DNA of 8,677 bases from a bacterium (GCA_021790035.1 JAJYIO010000078.1:1-8677); one strand, 5' to 3'. Shown: positions 1 to 5,745, numbered from the stretch's first letter. Notes: generated from the sequence alone by a model not told the origin. Numbers and translations are program-made.

Positions 1-141
1 TCGGTCCGGATGCGAGGCGCACAAGGCCCGAGGGACGCAGCGTACTTGAACAGTACGTGAGGACCGACGGACCGCGGTGCAACGAAGCAGGCGGGCCGAT
101 CTGCGACGGTCGAGTAGCGGGTCATGAGTAGTCCAGGCTAG
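1..141. repeat. Hairpin-rich intergenic element ending at the response regulator stop codon
   Basis: No gene is visible in these bases. The stretch has internal symmetry. CGTACT (41-46) and AGTACG (52-57) form a perfect 6-bp stem with the loop TGAAC. TCGGTCC (1-7) is the exact reverse complement of GGACCGA (61-67), and the overlapping CGGTCCG (2-8) can instead pair with CGGACCG (68-74), so a larger outer helix can enclose the central hairpin. The right end (112-141) recurs at 1831-1860. I have the impression that similar hairpin-bearing intergenic elements ending in CTAG are dispersed in several GC-rich bacterial genomes, but I cannot verify this here. The left boundary may lie outside the window. 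There is no coding capacity for a transposase, so if it is mobile it is non-autonomous. Confidence 0.5.
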
Positions 142-803
142 GGTCCGATCTTGTAGCCCAGGCCGTGGACGGTCCGGATCAGGGCCGGACCCTCGGCGTC
201 GAGCTTCTTGCGAAGCTGCTTGATGTGGGTGCGCACCGTCTCGTCGCCAGCCGCGCTGTCGGCTGGCCACGCCCGATCCAGCAGCTCGGTCTTGGAGAAC
301 AGGCGCCCGGGATCTCGCATGAGGGTCTCGAGGATCAAGAACTCCTTGCGGGCCAGCGGGATCTCGCGCCCGTCCCGGGTGACGACGCCGGTAGCTGGAT
401 CCAGCTCGAGATCGGCGACGACGAGCCGGGCCGCAGGCCTCGGGGCTTCTCGACGCGACTGGGCCCGCAGGCGTGCCACGAGCTCCCGCAGGTGGACCGG
501 CTTGACGAGATAATCGTCCGCCCCGCAATCGAGGCCTCGCACCCGGTCATCCAGCGCATCCCGGCACGTCAGCATGATGATTCCGGTGCGGATGCCTTCG
601 CTGCGAAGCTGGCGGCATACCGAGGTGCCGTCCAGCTTGGGCAGGCCCCAGTCCAGCAGGATGGCATCGTAGGGATAGGTTCTGGCAAAGGCGAGGGCCA
701 CCTCGCCGTCCGCCGCGAGATCCACCACCCAGTTCTGATCTTCGAGACCCTCCTTGAGGGTCTCGGCCAGCAGGATCTCGTCTTCGACCAGCAGGACACG
801 CAC
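138..803 (-). CDS. OmpR/PhoB-family response regulator
   Basis: This is a two-component DNA-binding response regulator of 221 residues, the usual length for the family. The receiver domain spans about residues 1-115. It shows the acidic pair Glu7/Asp8, phospho-acceptor Asp51 in LLDWGLPKLDG, Thr79 in IIMLTCRD, and Lys101 in DDYLVKP. A winged-helix Trans_reg_C domain follows at about 126-219, ending in the typical TVHGLGYKI. All residues needed for phosphorylation are present. The start is GTG; the only Shine-Dalgarno-like GGAG lies 2 bases before it, too close to be normal. A -10-like TATACT lies exactly 6 bases upstream, so a leaderless mRNA is plausible. It lies 85 bases downstream of tadC on the same strand but may have its own promoter. 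No histidine kinase is visible; one could lie beyond the left edge. Its TAG stop falls inside a 30-base repeat. The signal and target genes are unknown; control of the neighbouring tad genes is only a guess. Confidence 0.93.
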   Translation of the reverse strand: MRVLLVEDEILLAETLKEGLEDQNWVVDLAADGEVALAFARTYPYDAILLDWGLPKLDGTSVCRQLRSEGIRTGIIMLTCRDALDDRVRGLDCGADDYLVKPVHLRELVARLRAQSRREAPRPAARLVVADLELDPATGVVTRDGREIPLARKEFLILETLMRDPGRLFSKTELLDRAWPADSAAGDETVRTHIKQLRKKLDAEGPALIRTVHGLGYKIGP

Positions 804-809
804 AGCTCC

Positions 810-815
810 AGTATA
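810..815 (-). promoter_or_regulatory. Candidate -10 element of a leaderless promoter for the response regulator
   Basis: Read on the minus strand the hexamer is TATACT (5 of 6 to TATAAT). Exactly 6 bases separate it from the GTG at 803, so transcription would be expected to begin at or next to the start codon. No convincing -35 box is seen 16-18 bases upstream. A regulator-dependent or leaderless-type promoter often lacks one. Confidence 0.45.
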
Positions 816-888
816 GAGAGGAACCGCCGTTCGCGCCGAGCCGGGGGATTCGCCTCGAAACTTGGCCGCCTCGGTCGGAGGTTCAGGT

Positions 889-1806
889 CTAGGTCTTGCC
901 CTGCATGAGCCCGATGACCAGCGGGCCGAAGATGATGAGGAAGATGACCGGGAAGATGAGGAACGTGATGGGGAAGACCAGCTTGAGCGGGGCCTTCTGA
1001 GCGGTCTCCTGCGCCTTTTGCCAGCGGGCCTCGCGCATCACCTCGCTCTGCACGCGCAGGGTCTTGGCGATGGAGGCGCCCATGGTCTCCGCCTGCACCA
1101 TGGCGATCGCCACGCTGTTGAGTTCCTTGAGACCAATCCGGCGACCGAGATCGCGCAGGGCCTCGCTGCGCGGCCGACCCAGCTGGATCTCCTTGAGCGT
1201 CCGCTCGAGCTCCTCGCGCAGGGGGTGGGGGCGCATACGCTCGACCACCTTCTGCAAGCCGCTCTGCAGAGTCATCCCGGCTTCGACGCACGTGGTGAGC
1301 AGATCGAGGGTGGTGGGGAGCTGTCGGAGGATGGCCTGCTGGCGGCGAGCCACGCGCTGGGACAGGCGCCCGGGCGGCAGCCGGTAGCCGGCGATGGCAG
1401 AGAGGGCCAGGCCGATCGGGATGGCGATTCCGGGCAGGTTCAAGGTGGCCCAGTTGACGACGAGGAAGGCCAGCGGCAAGAGGAGGGCGGACACCATCTG
1501 GCGGGTCACGAAGCCGGTCGGCGTGGTGTCGTAGTCACCCGCGGCCCGGAGCTGCTTCTGGATGGCGCCCTCCCGCTCGGCGCTCAGACGCTCGGCGGCA
1601 AAGGGTTTGAGGCGCTCCTCGAGGACCCGCAGGGGCGCGGTCTTGGGACGCGGCTCGCGGCGGCGCATGCGCGGACCGGAACTCGCCCGCTCGAGGCGCT
1701 TGGCGACCTCGGTCCGCGACCTGGGCTTGGCGAAGGCCAGGATGACCAGCGTGACGGCGGCAAAGACCGCCACGAAGACGACCAGGAGGAGGGCGAGGAT
1801 GTTCAC
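889..1806 (-). CDS. tadC: Tad pilus inner-membrane platform protein TadC (type II secretion F family)
   Basis: This is a polytopic inner-membrane protein of the Tad/Flp pilus assembly machine, thought to partner TadB and the TadA ATPase in driving pilin polymerisation. With the GTG at 1806 as start it has 305 residues, typical for TadC. An in-frame ATG further upstream (1938) would add 44 non-membrane residues overlapping tadB. The GTG is preferred because GGAG (minus strand, 1815-1818) lies 8 bases before it and a membrane helix begins at once (residues 1-26). Two more hydrophobic segments lie near residues 105-145. The T2SF domain covers about 163-303, including the conserved stretch around LLTTCVEAGM and AMVQAETMGASIAKTLR, and ends in a strongly hydrophobic helix after QKAPLKLVFP. 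A 50-base gap separates it from tadB, and that gap holds a repeat copy. It is likely co-transcribed with tadB. Confidence 0.88.
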   Translation of the reverse strand: MNILALLLVVFVAVFAAVTLVILAFAKPRSRTEVAKRLERASSGPRMRRREPRPKTAPLRVLEERLKPFAAERLSAEREGAIQKQLRAAGDYDTTPTGFVTRQMVSALLLPLAFLVVNWATLNLPGIAIPIGLALSAIAGYRLPPGRLSQRVARRQQAILRQLPTTLDLLTTCVEAGMTLQSGLQKVVERMRPHPLREELERTLKEIQLGRPRSEALRDLGRRIGLKELNSVAIAMVQAETMGASIAKTLRVQSEVMREARWQKAQETAQKAPLKLVFPITFLIFPVIFLIIFGPLVIGLMQGKT

Positions 1807-1814
1807 GATCCTGG

Positions 1815-1818
1815 CTCC
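1815..1818 (-). promoter_or_regulatory. Ribosome binding site deciding the tadC start
   Basis: The minus strand reads GGAG 8 bases before the GTG at 1806. This supports the GTG start over the longer reading frame that begins inside tadB. Confidence 0.6.
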
Positions 1819-1830
1819 GGCGAGTCGATT

Positions 1831-1860
1831 GAGTAGCAGGTCATGAACAATCCAGGCTAG
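1831..1860 (-). repeat. Second copy of the 30-base stop-codon repeat, tadB-tadC junction
   Basis: This matches 112-141 at 26 of 30 positions without gaps. The four differences, all transitions, are at the 8th, 17th, 18th and 20th bases. The shared end CCAGGCTAG contains, on the minus strand, the TAG stop of tadB (1857-1859), just as the other copy contains the stop of the response regulator. The sequence left of 1831 does not resemble the larger element at 1-111, so only this terminal piece is shared. Confidence 0.7.
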
Positions 1861-2729
1861 ACGTCCAGGGTGACGATGCGGCGGATGAAGAAGCTGCCGG
1901 TGGCGATCAGCACGGCGCAGAGGGCGATGAGAGCCCACCCCAGGGTCGAGGTGAAGAGGACGCCCATGCGGTCCGGGGAGACGACGTAGAGAACCGAGTA
2001 CAGGCCGACGGGCAGGAAGGAGAGGATCGTCCCCGAGAGCCGGCCCTGCGCGGTGAGCGTGCGGATCTGTCCCTGGATTCGCCGACGCTCGCGCATGGTC
2101 TGTCCGAGGTTTTCGAGGACCTCGGCCAGGTTGCCGCCCGTCTGGCGCTGGATGATGAGGGCCGTGCAGAAGATGTCGAGGTCGTCGTTGAGCATGCGCT
2201 CGGACCAGTTGGTGAGCGCTTGATCGAAGGCGACGCCCATGCGGATTTCCTGGAGCACCTCGGTGACCTCGGCAGCCATCGGGTCGGTGAATTCCTGGGT
2301 CACCATCTCGAGGGCCTGCTGCACCGAGAAGCTAGACTTCACCGCGTTGGCGATGATGCCCACCATGTCGGGCAGTTGTTCCTCGAATTCTTGCTGGTAC
2401 CGGCGCCACTGGAACTCGAGGTACCGATCGGCGCCCAGCCAGATCGCGCCGCCGAAGAGAGCGGCCAGGAAGAGGCGCGGCAGGATGCCCGGGCCGATCG
2501 CCAGTCCCAGCACGGCGAAGAGCCCCGACACCAGGGCCTGGTTGCGGGTGAAGCGTTCGGACGAGAGCGGGTTGCGGGTGCGCGCGAGCCCCGCCTCGGT
2601 GTGTTCGAGGTTGCGCTCGAGGAAGCGCTCGACCGGGTCCTTGAACCGGGGAGCGAGCGCGAGGGTGACGAGTCCCGCAGCGACGAACGCGAGTACGAAG
2701 ACGAGCAGCAGGACGAGCCGCTGATCCAT
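1857..2729 (-). CDS. tadB: Tad pilus inner-membrane platform protein TadB (type II secretion F family)
   Basis: This is the first gene of the minus-strand block and partner of TadC in the inner-membrane platform of a Tad/Flp pilus system. It has 290 residues, the normal length. It starts with a membrane helix (about residues 4-26, LVLLLVFVLAFVAAGLVTL), followed by a charged cytoplasmic stretch and a second hydrophobic pair at about 65-100. The T2SF domain runs from about 117 to 285. Within it the motif ALIIQRQTGGNLAEVLENL, then MRERRRIQGQIRTLTAQGRLS, is diagnostic of TadB. Two C-terminal helices follow and the protein ends RRIVTLDV. The ATG at 2729 has no Shine-Dalgarno sequence but has TATAGA 6 bases upstream, suggesting a leaderless transcript. 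tadA, which commonly precedes tadB, is absent: the next gene upstream is divergent. The stop codon lies inside a 30-base repeat. Confidence 0.92.
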   Translation of the reverse strand: MDQRLVLLLVFVLAFVAAGLVTLALAPRFKDPVERFLERNLEHTEAGLARTRNPLSSERFTRNQALVSGLFAVLGLAIGPGILPRLFLAALFGGAIWLGADRYLEFQWRRYQQEFEEQLPDMVGIIANAVKSSFSVQQALEMVTQEFTDPMAAEVTEVLQEIRMGVAFDQALTNWSERMLNDDLDIFCTALIIQRQTGGNLAEVLENLGQTMRERRRIQGQIRTLTAQGRLSGTILSFLPVGLYSVLYVVSPDRMGVLFTSTLGWALIALCAVLIATGSFFIRRIVTLDV

Positions 2730-2731
2730 GT

Positions 2732-2745
2732 CGGGTCTATACCCG
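2732..2745 (-). promoter_or_regulatory. Candidate tadB -10 element inside a 14-bp inverted repeat
   Basis: The minus strand carries TATAGA (2736-2741) exactly 6 bases before the tadB ATG. The same bases form the inverted repeat CGGGT-ATAG-ACCCG (perfect 5-base arms, 4-base centre). A protein bound to this palindrome would block the promoter, so it is a reasonable operator candidate. No -35 match is evident. The last base of the hexamer is not the usual T. Confidence 0.4.
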
Positions 2746-2803
2746 GCGCCTGCCAGGAACTCATTTCGGACCCGGACCTACCGGCAGATCGCGGACACGA
2801 TGC

Positions 2804-2824
2804 GCGTGCGGGCGGGCGTGCGGG
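2804..2824 (+). promoter_or_regulatory. Two 9-base direct repeats upstream of the lipoprotein promoter
   Basis: GCGTGCGGG occurs at 2804-2812 and again at 2816-2824, a period of 12 bases. The second copy covers the place where a -35 box would sit relative to the -10 at 2838. Head-to-tail repeats of about this spacing are how OmpR/PhoB-type regulators bind DNA, and such a regulator is encoded nearby. The link is inference. The low-complexity G/C context means the repeat could be chance. Confidence 0.3.
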
Positions 2825-2834
2825 TTGCCCGGAA

Positions 2835-2843
2835 TGCTATGCT
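2835..2843 (+). promoter_or_regulatory. Candidate extended -10 element for the lipoprotein-miaA-dap block
   Basis: TGC followed by TATGCT (2838-2843) resembles an extended -10 element (TGnTATAAT). Exactly 6 bases separate it from the ATG at 2850, the same geometry as for tadB and the response regulator. No -35 consensus is present at the expected distance. Confidence 0.42.
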
Positions 2844-2849
2844 GCGGGC

Positions 2850-3728
2850 ATGCCGATGCGGCCCCTCGAACGGTCCCTCGCCAGCGCGCCCGCGGGTCAG
2901 CGCGAGCCTTCGGGCGGGCGCCCTTCGGACCTCGCGGCGCAGGTCGGGCCGGAACGATCAAGGCCACGGTGGCGCGGGCGGGGCGCGCTCCTGACGATCC
3001 TCGGCAGCCTCGTCTTGCTCTCGGGGTGCCTCTCGGGAAACGCCGCGTACCTGCGACTGTCGACGAGCTACCGGATGCCCCGCGAGTACGCGGATCCCCG
3101 CACGTACTCCGCGGTGGTGGATGCATGGACCCGGGTCGCCGATCTGGGGCTCGGCGGCGGCCTCGCGGCGACGCTCGAGGATCCAGCGGTCGGCGCCGAG
3201 ATTTTGGCCCGAGACGCCGCGGTCAGCCAGGCGGCGGGCCCGCCCGGGTCGGATGCCCGGGCCACGTGGCGGGCGCTGTACGGCGACGGGGATCGGTTGC
3301 CGATCAAGATCGTCTGGCGCTTCGACCGCCACCTCTACGAGCAGTCGATCCTCGATCCTGGCTCGGGGTGGACGTTTACCCTGGTCGATGACCTCGGGTT
3401 CAAGTATTCTCCCGTCGCTCACGACAGGCTGACCGTCGTGCCAAACCGGAGGCTCTGGATCGGGGAGTTCACCCTGTGGTTCCCGCGCCGGAGCCTGGGC
3501 GGGCGAACCCTGTTCACCAGCCACACGCGGGATTTGACCCTCGAGATCGTCGGCACGCCGGGGCAGGCCCGGATGACGTGGCGGTTCCTCCCGCTGCTCG
3601 ACAACGAGCAGTTCGGCCTGTTCGACCAGATGGACTCGCCAGGGGCGGCCAGTTGCCGGCGTCCGGTCCCCACCGAGAGGCCCGCGGCGGCACCCACGCC
3701 CTCGCCGACCGCCAGCATCACCATCTAG
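2850..3728 (+). CDS. Uncharacterised lipoprotein, likely envelope-anchored
   Basis: I do not recognise this 292-residue protein. A hydrophobic segment at about residues 46-58 leads into the lipobox LLSGC, so Cys60 should be lipidated by Lgt and the protein exported and anchored to a membrane. The mature part has alternating aromatic and charged strands (for example IKIVWRF, GSGWTFTLVDDLGFKYSP, LWIGEFTLWFP), which suggests a beta-rich fold. It ends in a Pro/Ala/Thr-rich tail of about 25 residues. The N-terminal region before the hydrophobic segment is unusually long (about 45 residues). The open frame continues upstream antisense to tadB, and ATG 2850 (or 2856) is the only sensible start near the promoter. 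No in-frame ATG, GTG or TTG lies closer to the signal core. There is no Shine-Dalgarno sequence, but a -10-like hexamer lies 6 bases upstream. Only 5 bases separate it from miaA, so the two are probably co-transcribed. Function unknown. Confidence 0.72.
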   Translation: MPMRPLERSLASAPAGQREPSGGRPSDLAAQVGPERSRPRWRGRGALLTILGSLVLLSGCLSGNAAYLRLSTSYRMPREYADPRTYSAVVDAWTRVADLGLGGGLAATLEDPAVGAEILARDAAVSQAAGPPGSDARATWRALYGDGDRLPIKIVWRFDRHLYEQSILDPGSGWTFTLVDDLGFKYSPVAHDRLTVVPNRRLWIGEFTLWFPRRSLGGRTLFTSHTRDLTLEIVGTPGQARMTWRFLPLLDNEQFGLFDQMDSPGAASCRRPVPTERPAAAPTPSPTASITI

Positions 3729-3733
3729 CGAAG

Positions 3734-4687
3734 ATGGCCTCGATTCCCGTATCCGAGCTTCCCGCGGCAGATGGCGATCGGCTGCCCCTGGTGGTCGTGG
3801 CCGGTCCGACGGCGGCGGGAAAGTCACAGCTTGCCCTCGACCTGGCTCGTCGCCTCGGTGGGACCATCGTTTCGGCAGATTCGCGCCAGGTCTACCGCCG
3901 GTTCGACATCGGCACGGCCAAGCCCACGCTTGCCGATCGGGCCGAGGTCCCCCACGAGATGATCGACGTCGTCGAGCCGACCGAGACCTACACCGTGGCG
4001 CGGTACCAGGCCGATGCGCGGGCGGCGATCGCCCGCACGCACGCGGCCGGTCGCTTGCCGCTGGTCGTGGGCGGAACGGGCTTCTACATCCGGGCAGTGC
4101 TCGGCCACACGCCGGTTCCGCCGGTTCCGCCCGATCCCGAGCGACGCAAGCGCCTCGAGGCGCTCCCGGATCTGCACGAGCGCGTGCGAGCGGTGGATCC
4201 CGAGGCGGCCAGCCGGCTGCACCCCAACGATCGATTCCGGCTGGCGCGAGCGCTCGAGGTCTTCGAGGTCTCTGGCCGGCGGCTATCCGAGTTCAAGGCC
4301 GAGCCGGCCCCTTACCGCACGACCTACCTCGTCGTCGCCTTGTCCCGGGACCTTCTCAAGCAGCGCATCGACCGGCGCGTGGACGAGATGCTCGCCCTGG
4401 GCTGGATGGACGAGATCGAGCGGATCGTCACCGAGTACGGCCCGGAACTCGGGCTGCTCCAGACCCTCGGATACGCCGAGTTGATGGCGGTACGGGCCGG
4501 GAGGTTGACGCTGGATCAGGCCCGCGACCTCATCGCGCAGAATACCTGGCGCTATGCTCGCCGCCAGCTGGCCTGGTTCCGGCACGAACCCTCGGCCCGG
4601 TGGCTCGAGATGGGTGACGATGGTACGCTGGAGACCGGGATCGAGCGGGTCGAGCGCGAGCTCTCGGCCGGGATCGGTACGCGGTGA
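3734..4687 (+). CDS. miaA: tRNA dimethylallyltransferase MiaA
   Basis: The enzyme transfers the dimethylallyl group of DMAPP to N6 of A37 in tRNAs that read codons starting with U, the first step to i6A/ms2i6A. At 317 residues it is normal for the family. Visible motifs are the P-loop GPTAAGKS (24-31), SADSRQVYR with Asp49 (47-55), DIGTAKP (58-64), VPHEMIDVVEP (72-82) and VVGGTGFY with Thr115 (111-118). The C-terminal part has LLQTLGYAE and NTWRYARRQLAWFR. The reading frame continues upstream, but the ATG at 3734 lies 5 bases after the lipoprotein stop and just before the conserved N-terminus. Its Shine-Dalgarno sequence is weak, so translation may depend on coupling to the upstream gene. It is followed by dapF after 39 bases. 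There is no functional link between tRNA modification and diaminopimelate synthesis; shared transcription is probably for housekeeping expression. Confidence 0.95.
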   Translation: MASIPVSELPAADGDRLPLVVVAGPTAAGKSQLALDLARRLGGTIVSADSRQVYRRFDIGTAKPTLADRAEVPHEMIDVVEPTETYTVARYQADARAAIARTHAAGRLPLVVGGTGFYIRAVLGHTPVPPVPPDPERRKRLEALPDLHERVRAVDPEAASRLHPNDRFRLARALEVFEVSGRRLSEFKAEPAPYRTTYLVVALSRDLLKQRIDRRVDEMLALGWMDEIERIVTEYGPELGLLQTLGYAELMAVRAGRLTLDQARDLIAQNTWRYARRQLAWFRHEPSARWLEMGDDGTLETGIERVERELSAGIGTR

Positions 4688-4712
4688 TGGACCCGAGCCT
4701 TCACCACTCCCG

Positions 4713-4721
4713 AAGGAAAGG
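4713..4721 (+). promoter_or_regulatory. Ribosome binding site for the TTG start of dapF
   Basis: AAGGAAAGG contains two overlapping Shine-Dalgarno matches, the nearer one 5 bases before the TTG at 4727. The conserved DapF N-terminus begins directly after it, which confirms the rare TTG start. Confidence 0.6.
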
Positions 4722-4726
4722 TCTGG

Positions 4727-5584
4727 TTGAAGCGGATTCCGTTTGCCAAGTGGCACGGCCTCGGCAATGACTTCATCCTCGTCGATCTGACGCGCCCGTT
4801 GCCCGGGGCTCCGGTCGAGACCGAGGCCTGGCGTCAGCTCGCGCCGCGCCTGTGCGACCGCCACATGGGCATCGGCGCGGACGGTGTCTTGCTCCTCAAG
4901 TCCGCACCCGAGGCGGACTTCGAGATGATCGTCGTCAACGCGGACGGGTCGGTCGCCGAGATGTGCGGGAATGGCCTGCGCTGCGTGGCGCGGTTCTGGG
5001 GAGAGGGTGCCGGCGGTCGCAAGCGGCAGCGGGTTCTGACGGGGGCCGGGCTCCGCTGGCCCGAACTGCTGGCGGATGGCCGCGTGCGCGTCGAGATGGG
5101 CCCTCCGCGCCTGGCCCCGGGCGACGTCCCGATCTCCGGCGTCGACGGGCCGCACGCGATCGATATCCGGCTCGATCCCCCGGGTTTCGCGGTGGCCTGC
5201 GTTTCCATGGGCAACCCGCACGCCGTCGCTTTCGTGCCCGACCTCGACCGGGTCGACCTCGATGCCGTGGGGAGGCTCGTGAGCACCCACGAGCGCTTTC
5301 CCGAAGGGGCCAACGCCGGCTTCGCCCAAGTCCTCGGGCGCCAGGAGCTCAAGCTGGCCGTATGGGAGCGCGGCGTCGGCCCCACGCTCGCATGCGGCAC
5401 CGGGGCATGCGCTGCGGCCGTCGCCGGGATCGTCACGGATCGCGTGTCCAGTCCCCTGGTCGTACACCTGGCGGGGGGCGACCTCGAGGTCGAGTGGATG
5501 CCCGGACGGTCGGTGTTCATGACCGGGCCGGCCGAGCCGGTCTACGAGGGCGAGATCGACCCGGAGCGCTTCCGGCCTGTGTAG
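4727..5584 (+). CDS. dapF: Diaminopimelate epimerase DapF
   Basis: This PLP-independent racemase converts LL-diaminopimelate to meso-diaminopimelate, the form used in peptidoglycan and as lysine precursor. It has 285 residues, close to the usual 275-285. It begins with the conserved KWHGLGNDF (8-16). The two catalytic cysteines are visible: Cys80 in MCGNGLRC and Cys223 in LACGTGACA. CDRHMGIGADG (43-53) and SMGNPHAV are also typical. The TTG start is supported by a good ribosome binding site and by the homology-like N-terminus. It is the first of four consecutive genes of the succinylase DAP pathway. The gap to dapD is 161 bases and appears to be structured rather than coding. A 6-bp hairpin with a 3-base loop (5593-5607) lies just after the stop but has no U-tract. 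Confidence 0.96.
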   Translation: MKRIPFAKWHGLGNDFILVDLTRPLPGAPVETEAWRQLAPRLCDRHMGIGADGVLLLKSAPEADFEMIVVNADGSVAEMCGNGLRCVARFWGEGAGGRKRQRVLTGAGLRWPELLADGRVRVEMGPPRLAPGDVPISGVDGPHAIDIRLDPPGFAVACVSMGNPHAVAFVPDLDRVDLDAVGRLVSTHERFPEGANAGFAQVLGRQELKLAVWERGVGPTLACGTGACAAAVAGIVTDRVSSPLVVHLAGGDLEVEWMPGRSVFMTGPAEPVYEGEIDPERFRPV

Positions 5585-5585
5585 G

Positions 5586-5601
5586 CGATCTGCGGTCGAG
5601 T
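5586..5601 (+). repeat. Possible remnant of the 1-141 element after dapF
   Basis: CGATCTGCG (5586-5594) followed directly by GTCGAGT (5595-5601) matches 97-105 plus 109-115 of the left-end element: 16 of 16 bases with one 3-base gap. The same bases take part in a hairpin CGGTCG-AGT-CGACCG (5593-5607). The flanks do not match. It is short enough that chance or convergence cannot be excluded. Confidence 0.3.
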
Positions 5602-5610
5602 CGACCGGGC

Positions 5611-5724
5611 GAAGAGGTCAAGGCGGTGCCGATTTTCCTGGCCTCTCGTATGATGGAGGAAGAGCAGGCGGGCGCCTGTCCGCTGGACCTTCGGGTCCGG
5701 GCTGATGGCCCGGTAGGCCTCTTC
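5611..5724 (+). promoter_or_regulatory. Candidate structured RNA leader of dapD
   Basis: The bases between dapF and dapD can form a closed multi-helix fold. GAAGAGGTC (5611-5619) pairs with GGCCTCTTC (5716-5724), 9 bp with one G-U. Inside are TTTTCCT/AGGAAGA (5633-5639/5657-5663), CAGGC/GCCTG (5665-5669/5674-5678, loop GGGC), GGACC/GGTCC closed by a TTCG tetraloop (5685-5698), and GGGC/GCCC (5699-5702/5708-5711). The dapD frame is open through here, but 12 of the 40 codons from 5626 to 5745 end in A or T, against 3 of the first 40 dapD codons. This argues against a coding extension. I see no match to the lysine riboswitch or another known class, and no U-tract. A rival reading is an N-terminal extension of DapD from GTG 5626 (AGAGG 8 bases upstream). 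A -10-like TATGAT is present at 5649-5654. Confidence 0.35.
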
Positions 5725-5745
5725 TTGGGACGAGTCTTGCAACCG

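Noticed and set aside
1..141. Terminal inverted repeat of a named insertion sequence
   Set aside because: No transposase, no paired opposite end and no target duplication are visible, so no IS family can be assigned.
862..1836. Long plus-strand open frame (324 residues) opposite tadC
   Set aside because: It is antisense to a well-supported tadC, with a composition rich in Gly, Asp, Glu, His and Arg typical of GC-rich shadow frames. No domain or start signal is visible.
4283..5467. Long minus-strand open frame (394 residues) opposite miaA and dapF
   Set aside because: It spans two recognised genes on the other strand and has the low-complexity look of a shadow frame.
5649..5654. TATGAT as an internal dapD promoter
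   Set aside because: The hexamer is good, but no -35 is seen 16-18 bases upstream and the start codon is 91 bases away, unlike the 6-base geometry of the other promoters. Not called as a feature.
5611..5745. Known lysine riboswitch before dapD
   Set aside because: The lysine-riboswitch core motifs I know and its usual length of about 175 bases are not present. Only a generic multi-helix fold can be supported.
5626..5745. 40-residue N-terminal extension of DapD from GTG 5626
   Set aside because: It has a fair ribosome binding site, but codon use is unlike the rest of the gene and the ATG at 5746 gives the normal DapD length and N-terminus. Kept only as an alternative.
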